Source of the DNA: Saprospiraceae bacterium
GTDB taxonomy: Bacteria > Bacteroidota > Bacteroidia > Chitinophagales > Saprospiraceae
Reading direction: 5' to 3'
Assembly (NCBI GenBank): GCA_016710115.1
Contig: JADJLN010000009.1
Span: 1-64,000 of the forward strand
Length of the DNA: 64,000 nucleotides
Notes under the pieces: generated by a model
Seen by the model: the letters and a program-made list of their open reading frames with translations, nothing else
Told to the model about the DNA's origin: nothing
Database searches by the model: none
Made by a program: the position numbers and the translations under genes
In this document: in pieces, positions 8,809 to 21,800 of the stretch
How positions within the stretch are numbered: the first letter of the stretch is position 1
Layout of the letters: each line of letters opens with the position of its first letter

Positions 8809-9298
8809 TTGGTCAAGCCTGTGCCCGGAAAATTTTGACATAAGATACACCTTATATATATAGGCCACTATCAGACAGGCAACTTGCACATTTAAAAAGT
8901 ACTTATATATTAGCTTGTTATATATCTATTTCAACGTAATGTGTAAAATACCCTGTTTAAGGTATGCCTTCAGATGAGTTTGGACCTATTTTTGTAAAAC
9001 CATAGTCAAACAACATACCCGAGAAGACCACGCGGTAACGCAGCCACACGATTTCAGAAAACGGGAACCCCAATTCCCCGATCCCATTCCACTAACCACC
9101 CGGAGTCACGCCCGGAACTCTTTATCCCATGAACGACGCCTACACGACTCAGTCTGATTCGCACAACCGACCAACCTGGCCGGTGTCTGTCGTCCTTCTT
9201 TCTTCAAGATAAAGAAATCAGTTAGCCGGAATTCGGGATCACCCTGAATTTGATTGGCCTCTTCCGCTTGGTGTTCCAGGGTCGTAAATCGACATCCC
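8809..9298. other. AT-rich intergenic region, no recognised gene
   Basis: About 490 bp. The first 250 bp are AT-rich with several TATATA runs (8853-8940) that could hold a promoter. A 27-codon open frame starts with ATG at 9129 behind TTTATCCC, but has no recognisable feature. Probably the leader of the downstream T9SS gene cluster. Confidence 0.4.
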
Positions 9299-9350
9299 AT
9301 GAACACTACCACTTCTGCGCACTGCAGTCAGATCGTTCGTATCTCCAATC

Positions 9351-10130
9351 GTGTCCTTTCGGATTCATCAAACCCGGATCCTGTGGAGCACATTGATGCT
9401 GATCTTCAGCGTTTCATTCACCCAGGCACAAGTCGCCTTTATCGCGGAATCAATGGCAGCCGAACCAGGCTCCACGATCCATGTGCCCATCAAGGTCAGT
9501 GAATTTGACAGTATTTCCGGATTCCAACTGTCCATTACCTGGGACACACTAGTCCTCCAGTTTGACAGCATTTCCAACTACGATCTGGAAAAATCGAAAA
9601 CTTTGACTGGGCCTGGACTCCTTCACAGGATGTCCATGTTCTGGTATGCCGATGATGTCTACTCCGGTTTTTCAACGGAAAATGGACATACCATCTTTAC
9701 ACTCAGTTTTACCGTGATCGGTTCTCTGGGCGATTCATCCTGGGTCAGTTTTACGGATGAACCCCTCTCACCGGAAGTCATTGACTACAATGATCTGCCA
9801 GTGCCCATCGACTTCACATACGGATTAATTCAGGTGCAGGAAAAATCGGCCATTGTGCCGGCATTTATCCCTGCTTTGAAAATGCAGATCATCCCCAATC
9901 CCTGTCGGGAATGGTGTGATGTGCAGCTGGAGGTCAGCCAGCCAACCGATGTGATCCTTCAGGTCGTCAACCTTGCTGGTGCTGTCGTCTATGAACTGGA
10001 ACGCCATCTGCTTCCAGGCAATCAGGATATCAGCATTCCTGCTGCAGATGCACTGCACAGCGGCGGGTATTACATCATCGTCACATCCGAGCAGGGCCGC
10101 TATATCAAGCGTATGCTCATCCAGAAATAA
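9351..10130 (+). CDS. Cohesin-domain protein with T9SS type A sorting domain
   Basis: A hydrophobic signal segment (ILWSTLMLIFSVSFTQAQ) is followed by a cohesin-like beta-sandwich (about residues 28-160) with the family pattern PGSTIHVPIKVSEFDSISGF and LSITWDTLVLQFDS. A T9SS tail follows (IIPNPCREWCDV through YIKRMLIQK). Cohesins bind dockerin modules, and dockerins are encoded by the two giant genes downstream. The in-frame start is GTG at 9351. An ATG at 9299 in another frame could be the true start if one base is missing near 9355. Likely a T9SS-exported surface protein, first gene of a surface cluster ending at 23.2 kb. Confidence 0.8.
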   Translation: MSFRIHQTRILWSTLMLIFSVSFTQAQVAFIAESMAAEPGSTIHVPIKVSEFDSISGFQLSITWDTLVLQFDSISNYDLEKSKTLTGPGLLHRMSMFWYADDVYSGFSTENGHTIFTLSFTVIGSLGDSSWVSFTDEPLSPEVIDYNDLPVPIDFTYGLIQVQEKSAIVPAFIPALKMQIIPNPCREWCDVQLEVSQPTDVILQVVNLAGAVVYELERHLLPGNQDISIPAADALHSGGYYIIVTSEQGRYIKRMLIQK

Positions 10131-10166
10131 TTCCAAGACAACTTCACATTCCAAATTCCAAGGACA

Positions 10167-13100
10167 ATGAAACGCCTCTATTACCTCCTGTTGATCCCGC
10201 TCCTGCTGAGTGCATGGCGATTACCGGCTCAGCTCCAGGTTTCCTTTGATCCCGCTGCAGCAACACTTGCAGTCGGTGAAGAAAAGTATTCAACCTGGTC
10301 GTGAACAACAATTTTGACAACCTTGTCGCGATAGAATTCACCATCGCCTTTGATCAGAGCAAACTCGAATTTGTCGATGCCTGGCCTTTGGTAGACACGA
10401 ATTCTGTAAATAATTTCAAAGGCATCAGTGTCGAATTTATCCCTCCCGGAAATCCGAATCTGGGTACAGGAGTCAAGGTATTCTACTATGATTTTGACCT
10501 GAATCCGAAAAGCTTGCCCGACAACACACCGTTCATTGCGGTGAAGCTTCGGGGAAAAGCACAGTACCTCCCAGATGCTGGTCAGTGCGATCCGTTTTCC
10601 AATTACAACTGCGAGATCCTGAATCAACAGTTTAACGATATCGGGATTACTGGTTCGCAGGCGAATATCACTGTTGTCGGAACCTTTAATGGAATAACGG
10701 CAACGATTGGTGAGGATGTCGGATCTCCCGGAGAAATTGTCTGCCTTCCTGTCACTGTAGATAATTTCAACGACGTCAGTCTGATGGAATTTGGTGTCAC
10801 TGAGATCCAGCGGTGCTGGAGTTCTCAAGCCCGGCGAATTGTAATAGTACATTGCAACTGGATTGCAGTCTGCCACCGCCGAATGGAAATTTCGGTTTCT
10901 TCAATGCCAACACCCTGCAATTGTCCTGGATCAACCCGTTTGGTGGTGATGACCTGGCAGATGGAGCTGTTCTGTTTGAGCTCTGTTTTAAAGTGATCGG
11001 CACACAAGGCCAATCCTCTGCAGTATCGTTTTTAATCCGATACCGAGCAATCCGCCCAAGATCGAATTTCGCAATTCCAATGATGATCTGATCCAGACTC
11101 AACTGAACAACGGATCGATCACTGTCGGGAACAGCGTATCAGTGACCATCGATATTGCCGAAAAAAATGTCTGTCAGGGCGACACCTTCTGCGTGCCAGT
11201 GACGACGACAAACTTCAATAACATTGTCGGTGTCCAGTTATATTTCAAAGCCAATCCGGTTAAACTGGACCTGGTCAGTGTAAAAAACTGCAACCCGGAA
11301 TTGAATCTCCCCAATTGCTCCCTCGGCAATCTGACATTCAATGAAAGCAGCGATATCCTCGGCTTCCTTTTTGAGGCGAATCCCCTGGATCCGGACGGTG
11401 TTTCGCTGGATACCGGTGCCGTGCTTTTCGAGCTCTGTTATCCGAACCTGATGCTGGAAGGCCAGAAAGATACGATCCGCGTAGTCGATAAGGATCCGTT
11501 GATGTCTGAGGTCAATGATACCTCCGGTGTCATCGGTCTGATCCGGCGCACAGGACGGATCACAACGACACCCTGTAATTGTGATTTAAACGTAACGGCC
11601 TCCATCGTCACCAAGGTCAATTGCCCGGGTGGTAGTGATGGCGCCATCAATCTGCTGGTTACCGGTGGCTCAGGCGACCTGACCTTTACCTGGTCACCAA
11701 CATTACCAAATACAAAAAATCCGAAAGACCTGCCTGTTGGCACGTATAAGGTGACCATCACCGACAACATCATTGCCAACTGTCAGTGGATCTCCGCTGA
11801 TATTCTAGTCGGGCTGAAAGCCCTCAAATGGTGATTGAAGATGTCGCCATCATCCATGAAACCTGCAGTGGCTCCAAGGATGGCAGCATCGAACTGGAAA
11901 TTTCCGGTGGTGCGCCGAATATCATTGTCAACTGGGGCGTGGGTGTCGGCGTCGGCAACCCGATTACCGGACTCGCAGGTGGCACCTATACGGCAACCAT
12001 CACCGATAATAACGGTTGCAGTCTGGTCAGTCCGGCCCTGAAGGTCAACAGTTCCAGTCTGGTCCCTGTGATCACTTCAACCAATGTGACCTGCTTTGGC
12101 CTCAAGAACGGCACCATTACCCTGACCTTACCTTCAGGCGGTGAGCCCTATAACGTCACCTGGAATCCGTCCTCTGCGGGAACAGGTAAAAATCTGATCA
12201 ATCTCGGTCCGGGAGAATACATTCCGACTATCGAAGACGTCAGTGGGTGTATCACCAATCTGGAACCCATTGTGATTACAGAACCGTCTGCGATTGATCT
12301 CAGTGCGAAGACGACACCGGTACTGTGTGCCGGACTTCCACAGGGTTCAGTCAATCTGACTGCTGGAGGTGGTACAGGCACAATCACCTATCTGTGGAGC
12401 AATGGTGCAGTAACCGAGGATCTGATCAATGTGGTCAGTGGCAACTACAGTGTGACTGCAACGGATGCAAACGGCTGTACCAAGACGGGTACCTATTCGG
12501 TGAGCGCACCGGCCAATCCGTTAACACTGTCTGCAACGACCACCTCCACCGTGGTGAATCAAAGTACTGGTACGATCACACTCACCGTAACAGGTGGCAC
12601 ACCCGACTACACATACCAGTGGAGCAATGGTCCGTTCACGAAAGATCAGTCTGGTCTTGCTGTCGGTTCCTATACAGTAACGGTGACCGATGCCAATGGA
12701 TGTACCAAGACATTGACCACTACTATTACAGCGGCGGATGACAATCTCATCACGTTTGACAAGGTGGATTACAACGGATACAATATTTCCTGTTATGAGT
12801 TATGTGATGGAACTGTCGTTGCATTCCCTCCGGGTTCTGCGCAGCTTCCGGTAACATACAAGTGGGGAGCAAGTGCCGGAGGTGGAAATATGGCCCTGGC
12901 AAACAAGCTGTGCGCCGGCAATCATTCGATAACGATTACGGATGCAAATGGCAAGGTCTTCACCGGGATGGTCACGATTACTGCACCACCAGCCTGGACA
13001 ATTGATATTATCACTGATGGCCAGCCTCCATTTGCTTCTGCATTTGCGGATGTCAACGGGATCGGCTCACCACCATATACGTATCTATGGAACAATGGAG

Positions 13101-13489
13101 AGGAAGAACTCTTTATTGGGAGCCTGGAAGAGGGTAAATACTGCGTAACCGTGACCAATTCCCGCGGTTGCCAGAAATCAGCTTGTGTCGATATCTACGA
13201 TGTCGAATGTCTGATGGCACGCAACGTCATCACACCGAATAATGATGGGAAGAATGACTTCTTCGTCATCAACTGTGTAATGGATGATCGGTACAAGAAT
13301 CACAATCTCCACATCTTCAATCGATGGGGTCAGTCTGTGTATTCGACATCCAATTACGTCAATGAATGGCAAGGTCAAAGCCAGAATGGAACCGAACTGT
13401 CCGAAGGCGCCTATTACTACGTCTTTGAATGGGTCGATACGGATGGCACGATCACCGTTGTCAAAGGGGACATTACCCTGTTGCGTTAA
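10167..13489 (+). CDS. Large T9SS type B adhesin: three cohesin-like domains, seven SprB-type repeats, gliding-motility C-terminus (frameshifted)
   Basis: Starts MKRLYYLLLIPLLLSAW with a signal peptide ending in PAQ. Three successive cohesin-like domains follow (about 10220-10680, 10680-11130, 11130-11570). Then come about seven SprB-type repeats with the LxVTGGxxxYTYxWSNG and VTVTDANGC patterns, and a gliding-motility-associated C-terminal domain (ITPNNDGKNDFFVI, then IFNRWGQSVY). The frame breaks near 10285, 10800, 11035 and 11815. The first is healed by one extra A in a homopolymer, and protein similarity runs straight through each break. SprB-like adhesins are exported by T9SS and need a PorP/SprF partner, which is the next gene. 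Expected length about 1,100 residues. Confidence 0.87.
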
Positions 13490-13513
13490 TTCTCATTCCA
13501 AAATTCCAAGAAC

Positions 13514-14418
13514 ATGAAAAAGCTCACCTTCATACTCCTCCTTGCCGCCGGCGCAGCCGGATTGCAAGCTCAGGATGAGGCCATCTTTACCCATACCTTC
13601 CTCAATCCATTCCTGACCAATCCAGGTTATACGGGCATCACGGGCAGCCACCAGATCCAGATGCACATGAACAATTCTGGACAGGATTTGAGAATGCGCC
13701 CCAATCCTATGCGTTGACCTGGAATGGTCCGGTGGCTAATAATATGGGTCTGGGAGTTGTCCTCTTTACTGAAAATGCGGCATCCCTGACCCGGTATCGT
13801 GGCCAGCTCTCTTATGGATTCAACTTCCTGGTAAAGGAGGATTTCCGTCTGGGCATCGGTCTGAGCACGGAATTCCATCAGGAGCGTCTCCCGGCCAGCG
13901 TTCGAGACAATGAGCTTTACGAAGGCTCTGATCCTGTGGTTGAAGACCGGATCGATGGTGCCCAATGGTTTGATGCATCGATGGGGATCATCGGTGATTA
14001 CCAGAACCGCGTCTTTTTCGGCTTGTCGACGACCAATATGGTGCGTGCCCGGCTGGATGACGTAGATGATGACAGTTTTGCAGATGAAATTTTCAACTAC
14101 TGGATGGCCCAGTTGGGTTACCGGTTTGACTTGAAGGAATATGATGTCGTGTTGGAGCCTTCTGTTTTTCTCCGGAAAGCAAGAAACGCTCCGTTCCTCG
14201 CTGACATCGCTTTTCGGGCCAGTTTCATGGAGCGCCGGTTGACCGGCGGGCTACTCTATCGAGCTGGCGCAGGAGGCCAGTTGGGCCTACTGGTCGGAAC
14301 GCGATTCAATGCATTCAGCATCTTGTATTCCTACAATATTGGATTCCAGCGATTCCAGCAATACAGCAACGGATCGCACGAACTGACACTGAGCCTGGAC
14401 TTCCTGGCAAGGCCCTGA
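13514..14418 (+). CDS. PorP/SprF family type IX secretion membrane protein (one frameshift)
   Basis: About 300 residues. A signal peptide ends in LQAQ, followed by the family opening (PFLTNPGYTGITGSHQ, matching the usual 'NP.Y.G..g' motif), then an outer-membrane beta-barrel of alternating hydrophobic strands ending LTLSLDFLARP. The frame breaks near 13675 and is healed by one extra T (NNFWTGFENAPQSYALTW). PorP/SprF proteins help T9SS export and attach type B substrates such as SprB. The gene starts 24 bp after the SprB-like gene, so the two form an operon and probably a dedicated adhesin/partner pair. Confidence 0.9.
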
Positions 14419-14498
14419 AAGCAAAAAAGGCCGCTGAGGAAACTCCACCAACCGAATAAGTGCGGACTCCCACCGCCAAAGAAGTGGTTTTTGGGATG

Positions 14499-14526
14499 GC
14501 CCCCGCTCTCTTTTGAGGGGGGGCAC
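14499..14526 (+). terminator. Probable hairpin terminator after the PorP/SprF gene
   Basis: GCCCCC...GGGGGGC stem with the CTCTTTTGAG loop region, about 80 bp after the PorP/SprF stop, followed by CACTTTTAACC. The 15-mer GTGGTTTTTGGGATG directly before it recurs before the hairpin at 18568. Confidence 0.6.
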
Positions 14527-14763
14527 TTTTAACCCTCTATTGGCACGCAGTTTGCCTAGTATATAGTAGAAAGAAACAACATACGAACCCCCTTCTACAA
14601 CGCCCGGGTCCACCCCTTTCCCAGGGAAGATCAGGAGAAAACCGAGCCTCGGCTCCCGACAGAAAAGAACACCACAAGGACGTCGGTCCAGCTTGACACG
14701 CAAAGGCGGTCTGGCAGGACCCCAGCAAGCGTCTGCCCATTCCCAGAACCTAATCCCTATCCC

Positions 14764-17700
14764 ATGAACTCACGGAATCTCCAGTCCGTTCGCGCCTCAC
14801 ATGGCCCGAACTCACGGACGGAATCTGTTCACACCGTCCTCAATTTGCGCGCCGGCCTGATGGCCTGGACGCTGGGCCTGATCCTGATCCTGGCCTCTGC
14901 CGGATCCCTGTCAGCTCAATGCGAATTGGCTTGCAAACCACCCTATACGCCCATCGTATTGGACATGGATGGCAATGCGACGATTACACCAATCCTGGTA
15001 TTGAACAACTATCCGGACCCGAACTGCCCGGGCAATGTGACCTTGACGATCACAGATGGCGCCGGCAATCCGGTCGATCCGATGGTCGATTGTGATCGAG
15101 CGGGAGATACCCTTATGATCACTGCCAAACATGATATCAGTGGGAACTCCTGCTGGACATCCGTGGTCGTGGTCGATGAGATGCCACCCATGCTGATCTG
15201 TCCGGACAAATATGTGTTCTGTACGGACAGCCTGTTTGTCGATTCAGTAGGCTATCCGCAATGGATGGAAGCGTGCATGGATATTCCCAATGCTGATTTC
15301 TATTATACGGATTTGTATACCAATTTACCCTGCACAACCCAGGTCAACAACATCTATGTGACCGGAAAAGTCGCCAGGCAATGGGCTGTGACCGATCTTT
15401 CCGGGAATACGGGAACCTGTCAGCAAACCATCTGGCTCAAGCGTGCCACCATCGCGGATGTCGAGTTTCCAGGTGATCATGATGGATTTGATCTGCCAGC
15501 ACTGATGTGTGGCGAAGATCCAAAAGACCTCAAATTGACCGGTCAGCCGACCGTTGACGGATTCCCACTGATCACCTTGGGAAGCTGCGACTTCACCGTC
15601 ACCTATTCGGATGATATTTATCCGGGATGTGTATCTGGTGCATATACCACCATCCGCACCTGGAAGCTGATCGACTATTGCCAGGATACCACTGTCTACC
15701 ACGCTCAAGTGATCAGCCTGATGGACATGTTGCCTCCTGTAGTCCAGGCGCCAGCGGACATTACGATCGGGACCTCATCGATCAAATGCAGTGCCACGGT
15801 CAACCTTCCCACTGGGGCGGCAGTCACCGACAACTGTTCTTCCTATGCCGTTTCTGTCAAATGGGCATATGGCACCGGCTACGGCCCCTATCTGAATGTC
15901 CCCACCGGTACTCATCCGGTGATTTATGAAGCCAAAGACGCCTGTGGCAATATCGGGCGAGATACCCTGTATCTGACTATTCAGGATGACGACAAACCGG
16001 TCGCCGTATGCAAAAAGGATGTCAATATCGCTTTGCCTTCTACCGGGATCATCACCGTTCCTGCGAGCTTGTTCGATGACGGCTCGTATGACAACTGTCT
16101 GCTGGATCACCTCGAAGTGAGCCTGGACAATGGTGCATTCATGAACGAGATCATGTTCATGCAGCGATATTGGAAAGAACATCATGGTTGCCCTGAAAGC
16201 AGTTGATCATGTCGGGCTGTCGAATACGTGCATGATGGTCGTGCTTGTCCAGGACAAACTGGAACCGATGATCACCTGCCCGGATGACATTACCGTGTTG
16301 TGCTCCGATGATATCAAGCAACTGTCCAAGACCGGAGCGGCTTCGGGAATGGATAACTGCCAGATGAAGAGTGTGACCTATGTCGACAATAAATTTCTGA
16401 ACCAGTGCAAGGAAGGCTATCTCAACCGGCAATGGACAGCTGAAGATATTTATGGCAATAAATCCTACTGTCTCCAGGTCATTACCCAGGTCGATACAAC
16501 ACCGATCAAGATCGTCTGGCCGGCTAATTTTTCGAGCACAGAATGTGGGGTAGATGTCAGCCCGGCGAAAGTCGGCCAGCCGGTCATCACCGGAAATGAT
16601 TGCGAAAACCTGTTTGTGTCCTATACAGACAAACTGTTTATGAATTCCTACCCGGCATGTTACCGAATCGAACGCTGCTGGGAAGTGAAAAACTGGTGCA
16701 CGTACAATGCCAACCTGGACCCGAATCCGGGGCATTGGAAAGGTGTGCAATATATCGATGTCTATGATCAGGAAGAACCGATCATGACCATCCCGTCCGA
16801 TATCACGATCGGAACGGATCAACAGGTTGCTACGGGTATCTGAATGTAGCCACTGCGGTTGCCATGGATTGCGATCCAAACACAGTAATCTCAAACAACA
16901 GCCCGTATGCCATATCCGGCGGAGCATCCATCAATGGCACCTATCCAGTCGGCGTCCACACCATCATGTTCGTCGCCCAGGATGGCTGCGGCAACAGCAG
17001 CATGGCGTCAATGAAAGTGACTGTGGCAGATGACAAGCCACCACTGGCCATCTGCAATAAAGGCGTATCCATAGGATTGAATATGACGGGTACTGTCACG
17101 CTGCCGTTGAATCTGATCGAAGGGGGTTCCTTTGACAATTGTACCGGATATGCAGGTCTCAGCTTCAATCTGGTACCGAATACATTCTCTTGTGATTCTC
17201 TGGGAAGCCAGCTGGTCACAATGACTGTCGTGGATGGGAATGGCAATGTCAATACCTGTACAACTATCGTCGAGGTGCAGGACAATCTTGATGTCTGCTC
17301 CAAGGGAAAATCGCAGATCAAAGGCTCCATTTACACCCGAGGTGATCCGATGGCCAAGGCGGAAGTCTATCTCAACGGTCTGGACATGACCCTCACAGAA
17401 GCAAATGGCACGTATACGTTTAATGACCTGCCAAAAGGCGTGAATTATACGATCACTCCGGAATTGGACAAGGAAGCACAGAATGGGCTGAGCATCGGCG
17501 ACATCATTCTTCTCCAGAAACATATCCTGGGCAAGCAGGCCTTTACTGATCCCTATCAGATCATTGCAGCAGATGTCAATAAATCCGGGAACATCAGTAT
17601 CTCCGACCTGATCGAGATCCGGCGGTTGTTGCTCGGGCAGGAAGTAGCCTTTGCAAACGCGCCGTCCTGGCAATTTGTCACCAGTGACTATGTGTTTACC

Positions 17701-18528
17701 AATCCGAACAAACCAACGCAGGAAAATTACGCACAACAGATCCTGATCCCCAATATCCAGGGCGATTATATCGGCCAGAACTTTGTGGCGGTCAAAACGG
17801 GAGATGTGAATTATACGGCCAAGGCGTCCGGCCTGCTGACCGGTGATGTCCGCACAGGCAACCTGGTTGATCTGGCGCTGGAAAATCCGGTGATGACTGC
17901 TGGATATACCTACCGCATTCCGGTGAGGGTGCCAGCCGATGATCTGCTGGGCTTCCAGTTTCAGCTGGGACTCAACCCGGCACGTGCCCGGTTTGTCCGA
18001 TTTGAAGAAGGTGCATGTTCGACAGTCCATCCGGAAATGGTCCGGTTGACAGACGACCATATCCGCATGGTGTGGCACAGTTTACTGCCAGACCCGGCGA
18101 TGGCTTCACAGCCGGTTCTTTGGATCGAGATCGAAGCCTTGCAGACCGGCCTGTTGTCAGAGGCGATCCAACTCGAGGATGACCTTCTGTCCGAAGCGAT
18201 GGCCACTGATCTGGTGCCATCGGAAATGATCTTACGATTTGTCGGTGAAGCCCAATCAAATGGAGTTCTTCTCGAGGATCCATATCCAAACCCGTTCAGT
18301 CGGGAAACACAGATCCGCTTTAATCTGACACAACCTGCTGCTGTGACCCTCCGGGTATTCAACATGACAGGAAGTGAAGTGTGGCGCCATGAGGCTGACT
18401 TCAGCCAGGGCAGCCATGCGCTGACCCTGCCCGCAACAACGCTGGGTCGGAGCGGACTCTATCAATTGCTTATTGAAACTCCGTACACACGTCCGGTGAC
18501 CAGATCGCTGGTCCTGCTCGACGAGTGA
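14764..18528 (+). CDS. Giant Ig/HYR-like T9SS protein with dockerin and cohesin-like domains, paralogue 1 (frameshifted)
   Basis: About 1,250 residues. A long N-terminus precedes the signal-peptide core (residues 33-51, ending LSAQ). A tandem series of Ig/HYR-like domains follows, each with the ICPDxxxV start, WTAxDxxGN repeats and paired cysteines. Then come a carboxypeptidase-regulatory-like domain (about 850-900) and a dockerin (about 900-960, with DVNKSGNISISDLIEIRRLL). A cohesin-like domain (about 1030-1160) and a T9SS type A tail (YPNPFSRETQIRF to the end) close it. Frames switch near 16165 and 16835 and similarity continues across both. The sister gene starts 300 bp downstream. Likely a surface-anchored structural or adhesive protein; no catalytic domain seen. 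Confidence 0.85.
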
Positions 18529-18542
18529 CGAGTTTGAAAGAT

Positions 18543-18590
18543 GTGGTTTTTGGGATGTGAGGGGTCTGCCCACTTATGGGTGGGCGGCCC
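18543..18590 (+). terminator. Probable terminator after giant paralogue 1
   Basis: Hairpin GCCCAC(TTATGG)GTGGGC at 18568-18585, 15-40 bp after the stop codon and preceded by GTGGTTTTTGGGATG as at 14484. The U-tract is weak (CCACTTTTACC), so termination may be partial. Confidence 0.55.
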
Positions 18591-18826
18591 ACCACTTTTA
18601 CCTCACCCCAAGCCACAGATAAAGACTCCCATTTTTCTTTTACAAGCACTTACTCCGTGCCCGCGGGTACCGGCCTGGCCGGTGCTTGCCCGAGCCTGAA
18701 CTCCTGACGACCACTCCTGATTTCGATCAGGCCTGACGAAGAGAACCGATTTGTATTGAGAGGATCCATTGATCTTCTCCATGAGCTCAGTATTGGACGA
18801 TAACCCAATTATTTTTCATCCCAACA

Positions 18827-21800
18827 ATGTTTAATCCCATGAGAAAATCTCAACTGAACACCGGATGGCCAAAACATCTCCTCCGGATCAGCTTTATCCT
18901 GGCGGTCGCCCTCTTTGGTCGAACCGCTGCACAGGCCCAGTGTACTTTGGGCTGTAATGACCTGGTCCAGTTCTCCCTTGATGAGGACTGTTATTCCGAG
19001 GTCGAGGTCGACCATATCCTGGAAAGCCCGCAATCCTGCCCCGGCGCGAAAGTCGTGACCGTGATGGGTTCAAACGGCCTGCCCATCCCCGGATCACCCT
19101 GGGTGGATGGGTCCTATATCGGTCAGACACTCACCGTTAAAGTAACGCATCCCGCCTCCGGCAATCATTGCTGGGGTTCGATCAAGGTCGAAGACAAGCT
19201 GGCCCCTGTCCTCATCTGTGAAGATGTCACCGTGGCATGCAGCGAAACGGCATACGGACCGGATGATCTTGGCTACCCATATGCCGAGGACAACTGCTCC
19301 TATGATGTGCAACTGGTTTGGGCTGACATGATCACCGACTATGGTTGCAACAACACGCAGCTGACAGCAGTGATCAATCGTCAATGGACGGCCACGGATG
19401 ACAGCGGCAATACAAGCAGCTGTGTCCAGAATATCTATTTCAAGCGGGCCACGTTGCTGGATGTCACGTTCCCGCTCAACCGGGATGACCTCGAAGCACC
19501 AGCCCTCGATTGTGCAGATGCAAATGTCAATCCGTCAAAGACCGGATGGCCGATGGTCGATGGCAAACCGATCGCCAATTTCTGCGATCTGGTCGTCACA
19601 TACACCGAGCAGAGCAGCTCCATGTGTATGGGTAATCTGACCATTCTGCGCACCTGGACGGTTCTGGACATGTGTTCAGGAGTCACTTCCACGGATCTGC
19701 AGATCATCAAGGTACTGGATAAAACAGGACCGGTTCTCACATGTCCGAAGGATCCAGAACACGATGTCAAGATCCTGAAGTATCTCTCTGGCCCGCAGTA
19801 CAATGGTTGCTTTGCCGAGATCCAGTTGCCACAAATCCAGGTAACTGACCTGTGCAGCAACTATTCCAAGTTCACGTTTTATGTGAGCACGACGGTCAAC
19901 GGATTCATTTATTCCATCCCGACAAACGGTGGTAAAATGATCGTTCCGCTGGGCACACATGTGTTCACCTATAAGGTGACGGATGATTGTGGAAATACCG
20001 GCACGTGCAGCTTCACCCGTGGAATCGATGACGAAACTCCACCTGTTGTCGCATGCGAAACGTTGCATACGGTAGCACTGTCAGATGGTGTCACGCATAT
20101 CCATGCGATGACATTCGACGATGGCAGCTATGATGATTGCAGTGGTGTCACCTTCAAGGTCAGCCGGATGGACAACCCGAAATGCCCAGGAGATGATGCG
20201 ACATCATTTGGCGACACAGCCCCGTTCTACTGCTGCGATATCAACAACGGACCAGTGATGGTGACCCTGCGCGTCAGCGATGCTGCCGGCAACACAAACC
20301 AGTGTATGACGCAGGTCAATGTCGTTGACAAGGTGATGCCGTCCATCTGGTGTCCTCGCGACATTTCTGTCGCATGCAGCATGCCTTACGCACCGCTGAA
20401 TGCCGAGATCTATTCAAAAGGTGCCAAGCCGGGAACGGCGATGAGTTCGACATTTGCGCTGACTTATCAGGTACCCGTAGCGGTTACCGGTCTTCCGACG
20501 GATGCGGAGATCATCGACCTGGATGTCTTTCTCGATATCGAACATGAATATCTGGATCAGTTGAAGATCCGGTTGATCAGCCCGAATGGCACGGTTGTTT
20601 CGCTTTTCGAAGGTGGCAGCTGTGGTATCGCCAAGGCCAATATGCTGGTGACATTCAATGATGAAGGCAGTGCATTTACCTGCAACGGCCCTACACCATC
20701 GATCACTGGAAATATCAAGCCGCAAGCAGGCCTTCTGGCTCTCTTTGACGGAGAAAATCCGAATTCCATTGCTTCCGTACCGCAGAAAAACTGGGTCCTG
20801 GAAGTGGAAGACACGGCACCGCTTGCCGGAGGGAAAATCAATGAAGTCAACCTGGTGTTCACCTATGGTACTCCATTGGCTCTCAAGCCTCACGCCAGTG
20901 ACAACACGGAAGAATGTGGCCTGACAGTAACCTGGAAGGATAAGGACGAACCGGAGGCCTGTCCGGGTGGATATATTACCCGGACATGGACAGCAAAGGA
21001 TGCCTTTGGCCTGGAGAAATCCTGCGACCAGCGGATCACTTTCGTCGACCTGACACCATGGGATGTAGAATTCCCGGAGGATGTCACAGTCGACGACTGT
21101 ATCACACCGGATGACCTGAAAAACCTGGGGAATGTCAAGCACAATGGGGATTGCGAAATGGTATCAGTTGATTATGTGGATCACATCTACACGGTAGTAC
21201 CAGATGTTTGTTACAAGATCGAACGGACATGGTATGTCGTCAACTGGTGTGTGTATGACAAATTCAATGCGAACAATACCAAGCTTGGCATTCCCTGGCT
21301 CATCCAAAGAACCTGAAGTATCGCGACAATGGCGACGGGTATTTCGAATGGGTCCAGACCATCAAGGTGATTGACAACCTGGCGCCGAAGATCTTCTGCC
21401 CTGCCGACCTGACCGTCGATAACTTTGAGGAAGATTGTGGCCCAACCTATGTTGACCTGGACTCCGTCGTTGTCCTTGATTGCAGTCCGACCATCAATGG
21501 GACGATCTCGATCGACCTGTTCAATGATGGTTCGGTAAACATCATCACGACAGGTCTGGAAGCCGACGGTGAGTATCCGAATGGCACCCACCGGATCAGC
21601 TTCAAGGTGGAAGACGGTTGCAATAACTTCAGCACCTGCAGCTTCCTGCTGACGGTTGTGGATGCCAAGAAGCCGAACGCTTCCTGCCACGACATTCAGA
21701 TCGACCTGGTTGCTGTTCAGGGCGGCGGTATGGCTCAGATCACGCCGGTCATGCTGGATGTGGAGAGTAATGACAATTGCACTCCGGACCACAAACTGAT

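Noticed and set aside
9129..9212. 27-codon open frame starting behind TTTATCCC
   Set aside because: Too short, no conserved motif, and no ribosome-binding signal that would distinguish it from chance.
17008..18078. Long minus-strand open frame (356 codons) inside giant paralogue 1
   Set aside because: It is exactly antisense to strong coding sequence for the dockerin/cohesin region and has a His/Ile/Arg-rich composition typical of antisense frames. Similar shadows occur at 21211-22242, 54591-55592 and 33311-34000.
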